13,803 nucleotides of DNA from CALJUZ01 sp003387805 (GCA_937975235.1 CALJUZ010000069.1:1-13803); one strand, 5' to 3'. Counted from the stretch's first letter, positions 6,853 through 13,670 are shown. Numbers and translations are program-made. Notes: a model not told the origin generated them from the letters alone.

Positions 6853-8169
6853 ATGGACAAGCGGTACCCTTCTTCGGACGAGGTTTATGCGCTGACGAAG
6901 GCGGAGGCCCGGGCCAGGGCGTACGCGGCGCTGCGGGCCGCGAAAGCCGCCCGGTTTCCGTTTCCCATCGAAGGCCGCATTCCGAATTTCGCCGGGGCGG
7001 AGGCCGCGGCGCGGCGGCTGCGGGAGCTGCCGGCCTACCAGGCCGCCCGCGCGGTGAAGGTGAATCCCGACGCGCCGCAGCTGCCGGTGCGGGCCATGGT
7101 GCTCGAGGACGGCAAGACGCTGTACATGCCGTCGCCGCGCCTGCGGGGCGCGTTTTTGCGCATCCGGCCCCAAGACGTGCCGCCGGGCCAAGCGCGCCGG
7201 GCCGCCAGCCTGTCCCATTGCCGGGAGTACGGCGAGGAAATCAGCGTGGCGCAGCTCGCGGAGATCATTAAGGAAGGCGCCGAGGGCGCGGGAGACGGTC
7301 CGGCTGCACCGGACGGCGCCCCGCCGGCCATCGGCCTGGTGGTCGCGGGCTCCGCGGCCGTTACCCGCAGCGGCGCCCGGGCCGGCAAAGGCGAAGGCTA
7401 CGCCGACATGGAGTACGCCATCCTGCGGGAGCTGGGCCTGCCCCACGTGCCGGTGGTCACCACCGTGCACCCGGCGCAGATCGTGGACGAGTTTCCGCTG
7501 GACGCGCATGACTTGCCGCTGGATTACATCGTCACGCCCGAGGAAATCATCGTCACCGGCACGCCCCATCCCAAGCCGGAAGGCATCGCCTGGGACTTGG
7601 TCACCGACGAAGATCTGCAGGCCATGCCGGTGCTGGCCGAGCTGCGCCGGCTGCAGTGGGAGCGGCTGACGGTGCGGGACGTGCTGGCGCCGGGGCTGGA
7701 CGTGCTGTTCGTCGGCATCAACCCGGGCCGGGCCAGCGCCTCGGCCGGCCACCATTTCGCCGGTCCCGGCAACCATTTCTGGCGGCTTTTGCACGAGGCG
7801 GGCTTTACGCCGCGCCGGCTCGCGCCCGCCGAAGAGCAAGTTCTCCTTGAGTACGGCATCGGCATCACGAATATCGTCCGGCGCGCGTCCCGCGGCGAGG
7901 ACGACTTGTCGTGGGAGGAGCTGACGGCCGGCGGCGCCCGGCTGCGGGAGCTGGTCCGGCGGCACCGGCCGCGCGTTGTGGCGCTTTTGGGCAAGAACGT
8001 GTACCGCGCCTACGCGGGCCTCAAGAAAACCGCGGACGTGGCGTGGGGCCGGCAGCCCGGGGCCGTCGTCGATGGCGTCATCGATTTCGTCGCGCCCAAT
8101 CCTTCCCCCAGAAGCACCATTCCGTACGAGCGCCGCCTGGCTCTGTTCCGGGAGCTTCGGTCCCTCTAG
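6853..8169 (+). CDS. Fusion: MTHFSD-like 5-formyltetrahydrofolate cyclo-ligase-family domain + Mug/TDG-type mismatch DNA glycosylase
   Basis: One uninterrupted 438-residue frame holds two domains. Residues about 1-255 match the MTHFSD branch of the cyclo-ligase superfamily: RIPNF (42-46), VKVNPD (68-73), MPSPRLRG, GKGEGYADMEY (178-188) and HPKPEGIAW (239-247). True cyclo-ligases convert 5-formyl-THF to 5,10-methenyl-THF with ATP; the reaction of the MTHFSD branch is not established. Residues about 268-438 are a Mug/TDG glycosylase: GINPG (288-292) with the catalytic Asn290, GHHFAGPGNHFW (299-310), EYGIGITNIVRR, LGKNVYRAY, and NPSPRS (416-421) where Mug has NPSGLS. Such enzymes remove U or T from G mismatches. 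Several stretches look closer to animal TDG than to E. coli Mug. ATG 6853 is chosen because AGGA (6841-6844) is 8 bases upstream; ATG 6844 overlaps that site. Confidence 0.93.
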   Translation: MDKRYPSSDEVYALTKAEARARAYAALRAAKAARFPFPIEGRIPNFAGAEAAARRLRELPAYQAARAVKVNPDAPQLPVRAMVLEDGKTLYMPSPRLRGAFLRIRPQDVPPGQARRAASLSHCREYGEEISVAQLAEIIKEGAEGAGDGPAAPDGAPPAIGLVVAGSAAVTRSGARAGKGEGYADMEYAILRELGLPHVPVVTTVHPAQIVDEFPLDAHDLPLDYIVTPEEIIVTGTPHPKPEGIAWDLVTDEDLQAMPVLAELRRLQWERLTVRDVLAPGLDVLFVGINPGRASASAGHHFAGPGNHFWRLLHEAGFTPRRLAPAEEQVLLEYGIGITNIVRRASRGEDDLSWEELTAGGARLRELVRRHRPRVVALLGKNVYRAYAGLKKTADVAWGRQPGAVVDGVIDFVAPNPSPRSTIPYERRLALFRELRSL

Positions 8170-8217
8170 CCGGCATCCGCCCGTTTTCCGGACGAATTTT
8201 TTACCCCGCAGCAGGAT

Positions 8218-8255
8218 TTGCAACGAATATCGTGAATGATATCCGTCATTGTTGC
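8218..8255. promoter_or_regulatory. AT-rich region with overlapping dyads upstream of the Lrp/AsnC gene
   Basis: The 128-base gap after the fusion gene is much more AT-rich than its surroundings. It has several inverted pairs: GCAAC (8220-8224) / GTTGC (8251-8255), ATATC (8227-8231) / GATAT (8238-8242) and AATGA (8235-8239) / TCATT (8246-8250). Their centres differ by a few bases, so this is not one clean operator. Lrp/AsnC genes are often self-regulated through degenerate AT-rich dyads, so this is the likely operator and promoter area. I could not fix -35 and -10 hexamers. Confidence 0.45.
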
Positions 8256-8303
8256 GAAAATCAGCTCCGAACACGGGACTTTGGTGCGAATAGGGGAATG
8301 CCG

Positions 8304-8780
8304 GTGCCGGACGCGCTCGCCTTGGACTCGCTGGATCGCCAAATTTTGAAGCTGCTGCAGCAAGACGGCCGCATGCCCTACACGGAGATGGCCCGGCGGC
8401 TGGACGTGGCCGAGGCCACCGTCCGCAAGCGGGTCAGCCGCTTGCTGGAGGAAGGCGTCGTGCACGTGGTGGGGATTGTGGACCCGCAGTATTTGGGCCG
8501 CAGCGTCACCGCCATCGTCGGCGTGCGCACCGAGGGCCGGGACGTGGAGGAAGTGGTGGCCGAGGTGCGCCGGTGGGACGAGGTGCGCTACGCCGCCGCG
8601 TGCGCCGGCACGTACGATTTCATCCTTGAAGTGGTCGTGGGCTCCAACGAGGAGCTGTACGATTTCCTGACGCGCCGCCTGCGGGCCACGCCCGGGGTGG
8701 TGGGCAGCGACACGTCGCTGGTGATGAAAACCGTCAAGAGGCGGCACGAGTGGAAGGGGGAGGGAGCGGCGCCGAGCTGA
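8304..8780 (+). CDS. Lrp/AsnC-family transcriptional regulator
   Basis: A 158-residue DNA-binding protein of usual family length. The N-terminal part LDSLDRQILKLLQQDGRMPY, then TEMARRLDVAEATVRKRVSRLLEEGVV, is the AsnC-type winged helix-turn-helix. The rest (SVTAIVGVRTEGRDVEEVV ... AGTYDFILEVVVGSNEELYDFL ... TSLVMKTVKRR) is the RAM/ACT-like ligand and oligomer domain. These proteins form dimers to octamers and sense amino acids or related metabolites. AGGGG (8292-8296) abuts ATG 8298 but is 7 bases from GTG 8304, so GTG is preferred; ATG 8298 would add two residues. The gene lies 117 bases before an ABC importer on the same strand, suggesting it may control that uptake system, and it has an AT-rich candidate operator upstream. 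Confidence 0.92.
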   Translation: MPDALALDSLDRQILKLLQQDGRMPYTEMARRLDVAEATVRKRVSRLLEEGVVHVVGIVDPQYLGRSVTAIVGVRTEGRDVEEVVAEVRRWDEVRYAAACAGTYDFILEVVVGSNEELYDFLTRRLRATPGVVGSDTSLVMKTVKRRHEWKGEGAAPS

Positions 8781-8897
8781 GGGTCGTCCGGGGGCGACGC
8801 GTGGGGGAACCTGGCGGGCCGGTCCGGCACGTTCCCGCCGCGGCCGAGGCGGGGCCGGAACCGGTCCCCGAAATTTCTGAAGAAGGAGTGACCGACC
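8781..8897 (+). other. Leader of the ABC importer genes, structured, function unknown
   Basis: The 117-base gap between the regulator and the binding-protein gene has no ORF. It can form GGGAAC/GTTCCC pairing across about 8804-8835 and a bulged hairpin GGGGCC (8851-8856) / GGTCCCC (8863-8869). AAGGAG (8883-8888) serves the next gene. No T-box motif, terminator T-run or riboswitch I recognise is present, and no clear promoter, so read-through from the regulator gene is likely. Confidence 0.4.
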
Positions 8898-9863
8898 TTG
8901 TCCATCAACCGCAGCAGTCTGATGATCGCCGTTTTGGCCGTGTTGGTTCTGGCCTTTTCCTCTTTGGCCGCTCCGCTTCGGGTGGGCGTCACGCAAATCG
9001 TGGAGCATCCGGCGCTGGACGCGGCGCGGCAAGGATTCATCGATCGCCTGGCCGAGCTGGGCTATGAAGAAGGCACGGACGTGGTGTACGACATCCAGAG
9101 TGCGCAGGGCGATTTCGGCACGGCCCTGACCATCGCGCAGAAATTTGCGGCCGACGGCGTCGATCTGGTGCTGGCCATCGCCACGCCTGCGGCGCAGGCG
9201 GCGGCCCAGGTCCTTCGGGATACGCCGATTTTGATTACGGCCGTCACCGACCCGGTGGCCGCGGAGCTGGTGGACAGCATCGAGCGGCCGGGCACCAACG
9301 TCACCGGCACCTCGGACCTGACGCCGGTGCGGGCGCAGCTGGAGCTTTTGACCATGCTGGCGCCGTCGGCGCGCCGGGTGGGCGTCATCTACAACGCCGG
9401 CGAGGTCAACTCGGTGGTGCAGGTGAACCTGGCCAAGGCGGCCGCGGCGGACCTGGGCCTGGAGGTTGTCGAGGCCACCGCGGCCAATTCTTCGGAAGTC
9501 CTGTCCGCGGCGCAGTCGCTGGTGGGCCGGGTGGACGCGTTGTACGTGCCCACGGACAACACCGTGGTGTCGGCCATCGAGTCGGTGGTGCTGGTGGCCG
9601 AGCGGGCCCGGCTGCCCCTCATCGCCGGCGAGGACTTGAGCGTGGAGCAGGGCGCGCTGGCCACGGTGGGCATCGACTACTACCAGCTGGGCCGGCAGAC
9701 CGCGGACATGGCGCTGCGGGTGCTGCAGGGCGAAAACCCGGCGGAGATGTCCATTGAGTATCAGAACGAGATCAACCTGGTCGTCAACTTGAGCGCCGCC
9801 CAGCGCATGGGCGTCACCATTCCGGAAGACCTGCTGGCCAACGCCGCGCGGGTCATTGACTGA
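8898..9863 (+). CDS. ABC transporter substrate-binding protein (ABC_sub_bind / TrpX-like family)
   Basis: TTG 8898 is the start: AAGGAG (8883-8888) lies 9 bases upstream and the signal peptide begins at once; the first in-frame ATG would cut into it. The 321-residue product has a hydrophobic core at about 8-21 and a signal peptidase I-like SSLA/AP site near residue 24. The rest is a periplasmic-binding-protein fold of the ABC_sub_bind family: RVGVTQIVEHPALDAARQGF, YDIQSAQGDFGTALTIAQKF, ILITAVTDPVAAELV, NVTGTSDLTPV, RRVGVIYNAGEVNS, YVPTDNTVVSAIESV and PLIAGEDLSVEQGALATVGIDYYQLG. Relatives bind tryptophan/tyrosine or unknown ligands. There is no lipobox cysteine, which is odd for a monoderm Bacillota binding protein. 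Permease and ATPase genes follow in order. Family is sure, substrate is not. Confidence 0.94.
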   Translation: MSINRSSLMIAVLAVLVLAFSSLAAPLRVGVTQIVEHPALDAARQGFIDRLAELGYEEGTDVVYDIQSAQGDFGTALTIAQKFAADGVDLVLAIATPAAQAAAQVLRDTPILITAVTDPVAAELVDSIERPGTNVTGTSDLTPVRAQLELLTMLAPSARRVGVIYNAGEVNSVVQVNLAKAAAADLGLEVVEATAANSSEVLSAAQSLVGRVDALYVPTDNTVVSAIESVVLVAERARLPLIAGEDLSVEQGALATVGIDYYQLGRQTADMALRVLQGENPAEMSIEYQNEINLVVNLSAAQRMGVTIPEDLLANAARVID

Positions 9864-9880
9864 CGGGCCGCACGGCGAGG

Positions 9881-9911
9881 CGGCGCCGGCGCCGCCGGCG
9901 CCGCCGGCGGC
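9881..9911 (+). repeat. GC-rich palindromic element, copy B; hairpin between binding protein and permease genes
   Basis: GCCGCCGGC (9891-9899) pairs perfectly with GCCGGCGGC (9903-9911) across a 3-base loop; an overlapping 12-base palindrome, GGCGCCGGCGCC, is at 9882-9893. The stem ends two bases before the permease Shine-Dalgarno site. Stems here often protect the binding-protein mRNA or lower permease expression; that role is inference. It is nearly identical to 3581-3610. Confidence 0.5.
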
Positions 9912-9928
9912 TTGGGAGGGTGTCTTCG

Positions 9929-10963
9929 TTGAGCTGGTATGCGCTGAGCGGGTCCATCGAGCAAGGCCTCGTCTACGGGATCCTGGCTCTCGGTGTATAC
10001 ATCACCTTTCGGGTGCTGAATTTTCCTGACCTGACGGTGGAGGGGAGCTTCCCGCTGGGGGCGGCCGTGTCCGCCACCTTGATCGTGGCGGGGTGGCACC
10101 CGCTGGCCGCCCTGGGCGCGGCCGCCGCCGCGGGGATGGCCGCCGGGCTTCTGACCGGACTCTTGCATACGAAAATGCGCATCACGGGGCTGCTGGCGGG
10201 CATCCTGACCATGACGGCGCTGTATTCCATCAATCTGCGCATCATGGGGCGGCCCAACGTGCCGCTGCTGCGCCAGCCCACGATTTTCACCAATTTGAGC
10301 GACTGGGGCTTCAGCCACCCTTCGCAGGCGCTCATCGTGTTCGCCGTGGTGGCCTTGGCGCTGAAGCTGCTGCTGGACTGGTTTCTGGCCACCGAGGCGG
10401 GCCTGGCCATGCGGGCCACCGGCGACAATCCGGACATGATCCGCAGCTTCGGCGTCAGCACCGAGACTATGACCGTGCTGGGCCTGGCGCTGGCCAACGG
10501 GCTGGTGTCTTTCGCCGGCGCGCTGACGGCCCAGTACCAGGGCTACGCCGACGTGGGCATGGGCCTGGGCATGATCGTGGTCGGTCTGGCGTCGGTCATT
10601 TTGGGCAACGCTTTGCTGCGGCCGTCGACGGTGCCCCGGGGCACCCTGGGGGCGCTGCTGGGCTCGGTGGTGTACCGCCTGGCCATCTTCTTTGCCCTGC
10701 GGGCCGGCTTTGCGCCTACGGATCTGCGCATCGTGACGGCGGCTATCGTCATTTTGGCCCTGTCGGCGCCGGCCATCAAAGACGGTTTGACCAAGCGCCG
10801 GGCGCCCGCGGCGGCGCGGGCTTCGGCTGCGCCGCGCACGACGCCTGTGGCCGCGGGCACGGCGGCCGCGGTGCGCACGCCGGACGCGGGGACGGGCGCT
10901 GGGCCGACGGCGGTGGAGCCGCAGGGCGGTCCGGTTTTGGGGACGGAGCGGGAGAGGACCTGA
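9929..10963 (+). CDS. ABC transporter permease, partner of the ABC_sub_bind protein
   Basis: A polytopic inner-membrane protein of the branched-chain-type permease superfamily (BPD_transp_2). TTG 9929 is chosen because GGGAGG (9914-9919) is 9 bases upstream, while GTG 9920 abuts that site. Of 344 residues, about the first 285 hold some eight hydrophobic segments, starting with IEQGLVYGILALGVYITFRV and including LLAGILTMTALYSINL, ALIVFAVVALALKLLLDWFL and IVTAAIVILALSAPAI. The segment FRVLNFPDLTVEGSFPLGAAV and the loop EAGLAMRATGDNPDMIRSFGV are typical of permeases next to ABC_sub_bind proteins; the loop likely contacts the ATPase. The last roughly 55 residues are a cytoplasmic Ala/Pro/Thr-rich tail that such permeases usually lack. 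The stop overlaps the ATPase start (TGATG), implying coupled translation. Confidence 0.93.
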   Translation: MSWYALSGSIEQGLVYGILALGVYITFRVLNFPDLTVEGSFPLGAAVSATLIVAGWHPLAALGAAAAAGMAAGLLTGLLHTKMRITGLLAGILTMTALYSINLRIMGRPNVPLLRQPTIFTNLSDWGFSHPSQALIVFAVVALALKLLLDWFLATEAGLAMRATGDNPDMIRSFGVSTETMTVLGLALANGLVSFAGALTAQYQGYADVGMGLGMIVVGLASVILGNALLRPSTVPRGTLGALLGSVVYRLAIFFALRAGFAPTDLRIVTAAIVILALSAPAIKDGLTKRRAPAAARASAAPRTTPVAAGTAAAVRTPDAGTGAGPTAVEPQGGPVLGTERERT

Positions 10964-11763
10964 TGGCCATGCTGACGGTGAAAAATTTGACCAAGCGGTT
11001 TTCCGTGGGCGGCGGCAGCACCAAAGTGGCCGTGGACAACGTGAGCCTGACGGTGGAGACGGGGCAGTTCGTTACCGTCATCGGCAGCAACGGCGCCGGC
11101 AAGTCGACGCTGCTCAACCTCATCGCCGGGCGGCATTTGCCCGATGAGGGCCGCATCGTCCTGGACGGCGTGGACATGACCGACTGGAGCGAGCACCGGC
11201 GGGCCGCGTACATCGGCCGGGTCTTTCAGGATCCGCTGCAGGGCACGGCCGCGTCGATGACGATTGAGGAAAACTTGAGCATGGCCGCGGCCCGGGGGCG
11301 GCGGCGGGGGCTGCGCCGGGGCGTGACGGCCGAGCAGCGGCAGCGGTTCCGGGAGCTGCTGGCCCAGCTGGAGCTGGGGCTGGAGGACCGCCTGCGCAGC
11401 GACGTGGGGCTGCTTTCGGGCGGCCAGCGGCAGTCGTTGTCGCTGATTATGGCCACCCTCACCAAGCCGTCGCTTTTGCTTTTGGACGAGCATACGGCCG
11501 CGCTGGACCCGAAGACGGCCCGGCAGGTGCTGGAGCTGACCGAGCGCATCGTCAGCCAGCACCGCCTGACGACCTTGATGGTGACCCACAACATGGAACA
11601 CGCCCTGCGCATGGGCGACCGCACCATCATGATGCACGAAGGCACCATCGTGCTGGACGTGTCGGGGCCCGAGCGCAACGACATGACCGTGCAGGACCTG
11701 CTGGACGAGTTCAGCAGGGTGCGGGGCCACAAAGTGCTGGACGATCGCCTGCTTCTCGCTTAG
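10963..11763 (+). CDS. ABC transporter ATP-binding protein of the same importer
   Basis: A 266-residue ATPase with every expected motif: Walker A GSNGAGKST (41-49), Q-loop VFQDP, signature LSGGQ (151-155), Walker B LLLLDEH with Asp175 and Glu176, and the H-loop His209 in VTHNM. It would power uptake together with the permease and binding protein encoded just upstream. ATG 10963 overlaps the permease stop and has GGAGAGG (10951-10957) 5 bases upstream. The downstream ATG at 10969 is an alternative with 11-base spacing. The Walker B Glu is followed by HTAALDPKTA rather than the PTxGLD common in other ABC ATPases; the HTAALDP form is usual in this subfamily. No second ATPase gene is present, so a homodimer is expected. 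Confidence 0.96.
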   Translation: MAMLTVKNLTKRFSVGGGSTKVAVDNVSLTVETGQFVTVIGSNGAGKSTLLNLIAGRHLPDEGRIVLDGVDMTDWSEHRRAAYIGRVFQDPLQGTAASMTIEENLSMAAARGRRRGLRRGVTAEQRQRFRELLAQLELGLEDRLRSDVGLLSGGQRQSLSLIMATLTKPSLLLLDEHTAALDPKTARQVLELTERIVSQHRLTTLMVTHNMEHALRMGDRTIMMHEGTIVLDVSGPERNDMTVQDLLDEFSRVRGHKVLDDRLLLA

Positions 11764-11773
11764 CATGAAAGAG

Positions 11774-11792
11774 CGGCCCGGGTCCCGGGCCG
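11774..11792 (+). terminator. Hairpin after the ABC operon, possible terminator without T-run
   Basis: CGGCCCGGG-T-CCCGGGCCG (11774-11792) is a perfect dyad starting 10 bases after the ATPase stop. GC-rich bases follow instead of T's. It may end or stabilise the importer mRNA. The 159-base gap before the MATE gene holds this dyad and a second GC palindrome run at 11878-11900; I see no clear promoter in it. Confidence 0.4.
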
Positions 11793-11922
11793 GCGGGGCC
11801 TCGCCGTGTCTCGCGGCGGCTGCCGGACGGGCTTTCCCCGCCGTGCCGGGGCGGCCGCCAGAGGAGTTTCCGCCGCGCGGCGCCGGCGCCGGCGCCGCGG
11901 CCAGCGAGAAGGGCTGACAGGC

Positions 11923-13296
11923 TTGCAACCCACCAATACGATTCCGCAGAAGCTGCGGCAGCTTTTCGTGATATTGGGCCCGATCTTGGTTACTCAAGTC
12001 GGGCTTTCGCTCATGAATTTCGCCGACACGGTCATGGCCGGCCGGTTCGACCCGGTGGATCTGGCCGCCGTGGCGGTGGCCAACAGCATCTGGATGCCGG
12101 TGCACACGGGCCTGTCGGGGATTCTCGCGGCGCTGACGCCCATCGTCGCGCAGCTGTTGGGCGCGGGACGCCGGGAGGAAATTCCCGAAGCGGTGCGGCA
12201 GGCGCTGTACTTGTCGGTGGCGGTGGCGCTGGCGGTGGCCGCGGCAGGGGCGCTGGCCTTGCCGCGGGTGTTCGGCGCGATGGCGCTGGAAGAGTCGGTG
12301 CGGCGCATCGCCTTCGGTTATTTGGGGGCTGTCGGGCTGGGCATCGTGCCGGCTTTCTCGTACGCGGTGCTCCGGAGCTTCATGGACGCTTTGGGACAAA
12401 CCCGGGCCACCATGGGCATCACGCTGCTGTCGCTGCCCGTCAACGTGCTGCTCAACTACGTTTTCATTTTCGGGCCGTGGCGGTTTCCGCGGCTGGGCGG
12501 CGTCGGGGCGGGCGTGGCCACGGGGCTGACGTACTGGTTCGTCACCATCGTCGCGCTGGCCGTCGTGCTGCGGGTGGAGCCCTTCCGTTCCTACCGGGTG
12601 TTCGAACGGCCGGGCAGGCCTTCGTGGCGGGCGTGGTCCGAGCAGCTGCGCCTGGGCGTGCCCATCGGCGTGTCCATCTTCCTCGAAACGGGCGTCTTCG
12701 CCACGGTGGCCTTGCTGATGACGGGCTTCGGCACCGAGACGGTGGCGGCGCACCAGGCGGCCATGAATTTCGGCGGGCTGCTGTACATGATGCCTTTGAG
12801 CATTTCCATGGCGCTGACCATCGCCGTCGGCTACGAGGTGGGGGCGGGACGTTTCAGCCACGCCCGCCAGTACAGCCTGCTGGGCATCGGCGCCTCACTG
12901 CTGATGGCCACCGTGTCCGCCCTGGGCCTTGTGTTTTTCCGTGACGTGGTGGCCGGCTGGTACACGGGCGAGCCCGGGGTGCGGGCTTTGGTGGAGTCGT
13001 TCTTGTACTACGTCATTTTCTTCCAGATGTCCGACGCGGTGGCCGCGCCCGTTCAGGGGACGCTGCGCGGCTTCAAGGACGTCAACGTGACGCTGGTGGT
13101 GTCCATCGTATCGTTTTGGGTCGTGGGCCTGCCTGCGGGGTATGTACTGGCCAACTTTACCGATATGGGGCCCTACGGGTATTGGGTCGGCCTCATCACG
13201 GCGCTGGCCGCGGGCGCCGTGGGCCTGGCGCTGCGGCTGCAGTTCGTCTACCGGCGCGAAGGGCGCCGGGTGCGGGGCGAGGCGCCGGCGGCGTAG
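11923..13296 (+). CDS. MATE-family multidrug/cation efflux transporter
   Basis: A 457-residue membrane protein with the length and two-fold repeat of the MATE (NorM/DinF-like) family, which exports drugs or metabolites in exchange for Na+ or H+. TTG 11923 is chosen because AGAAGGG (11907-11913) is 9 bases upstream and the family N-terminus follows; upstream in-frame sequence is an Arg-rich low-complexity stretch in the GC palindrome region. The first MatE domain shows LRQLFVILGPILVTQ, LMNFADTVMAGRFDPVDLAAV, LSGILAALTPIVAQLLGAGR and FMDALGQTRATMGITLLSLPVNVLLNY. The second begins near LRLGVPIGVSIFLETGVFA and has TVAAHQAAMNFGGLLYMMPLSIS and APVQGTLRGFKDVN. About twelve membrane helices are expected. 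The substrate cannot be told. Whether it shares a transcript with the importer is unclear. Confidence 0.94.
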   Translation: MQPTNTIPQKLRQLFVILGPILVTQVGLSLMNFADTVMAGRFDPVDLAAVAVANSIWMPVHTGLSGILAALTPIVAQLLGAGRREEIPEAVRQALYLSVAVALAVAAAGALALPRVFGAMALEESVRRIAFGYLGAVGLGIVPAFSYAVLRSFMDALGQTRATMGITLLSLPVNVLLNYVFIFGPWRFPRLGGVGAGVATGLTYWFVTIVALAVVLRVEPFRSYRVFERPGRPSWRAWSEQLRLGVPIGVSIFLETGVFATVALLMTGFGTETVAAHQAAMNFGGLLYMMPLSISMALTIAVGYEVGAGRFSHARQYSLLGIGASLLMATVSALGLVFFRDVVAGWYTGEPGVRALVESFLYYVIFFQMSDAVAAPVQGTLRGFKDVNVTLVVSIVSFWVVGLPAGYVLANFTDMGPYGYWVGLITALAAGAVGLALRLQFVYRREGRRVRGEAPAA

Positions 13297-13318
13297 GGGC
13301 CGGGCCTGCACCGGCCCC
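13296..13318. terminator. Hairpin between convergent genes, likely bidirectional terminator
   Basis: GGGGCCGG (13296-13303) and CCGGCCCC (13311-13318) form a perfect 8-pair stem with a 7-base loop, right at the MATE stop. The minus-strand gene ends 18 bases beyond. There is no T-run next to the stem on either strand, so it is only a probable terminator. Confidence 0.5.
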
Positions 13319-13335
13319 GTACCGAGACCTGCGGT

Positions 13336-13602
13336 TTAGTTTATCTTCACCGTGACGGCCGTGGTTTCACCCAGCTCCACTTCCACGCCGTCGACGGCGC
13401 CGAAGCGGTCGCCCAGCTGCGCCTCGACACGGTAGCGCCCGGCGAACAGCAGCCGGGAGGTGAACGCGCCGCTCACGTTGGTCGTCTGCAGGTCCACCAC
13501 CGCCATGTCGTCGCGCACGCGCACCGACGCTTTGGGCACCGGCCGTCCGGCGCCGTCCACGACGCGTCCGTGGATGCGGCCCGGTGGTTTGTGCTGAGTC
13601 AA
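13336..13602 (-). CDS. Small carboxypeptidase-regulatory-like (Ig/transthyretin-fold) protein, function unknown
   Basis: An 88-residue minus-strand protein. TTG 13602 (read on minus) is the best start, with GGAGG 11 bases upstream; in-frame starts farther upstream lie in the repeat region. Residues 9-88 match the carboxypeptidase regulatory-like pattern: RIHGRVVDGAGRPVPKASVRV, a turn, TTNVSGAFTSRLLFAGRYRVEA, then DGVEVELGETTAVTVKIN. Such domains are small beta-sandwiches, usually appended to larger secreted or surface proteins. Here it stands alone and has no signal peptide, transmembrane segment or partner domain, which is unusual. It converges on the MATE gene with 39 bases between stops, and a tandem-repeat array lies about 70 bases upstream of its start. 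Codon use looks coding and the match to the fold is good; a role cannot be given. Confidence 0.72.
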   Translation of the reverse strand: MTQHKPPGRIHGRVVDGAGRPVPKASVRVRDDMAVVDLQTTNVSGAFTSRLLFAGRYRVEAQLGDRFGAVDGVEVELGETTAVTVKIN

Positions 13603-13670
13603 CGCCTTTCGTTCCTCCGGACAATTCTTTTGGCTGTTGTTGCTGCCTGGGGCGCCCGGCCGGCGTGGCG

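Noticed and set aside
6613..8274. Minus-strand ORF whose end reads like WAERDSNPRPL
   Set aside because: That phrase is the classic false translation of an antisense tRNA gene; the rest is the shadow of the fusion gene.
8781..8897. T-box or other known riboswitch before the ABC importer
   Set aside because: No GGTGG-ACCGCG motif, no terminator with T-run and no known aptamer signature found by eye.
10093..10962. Long N-terminal extension of the ATPase frame into the permease gene
   Set aside because: It is a Gly/Ala/Arg-rich shadow of the permease; the ATPase starts at 10963 with a ribosome site and family N-terminus.
10543..12861. Minus-strand ORF of 772 codons opposite permease, ATPase and MATE
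   Set aside because: It runs across three real genes and shows shadow composition; no domain is visible.
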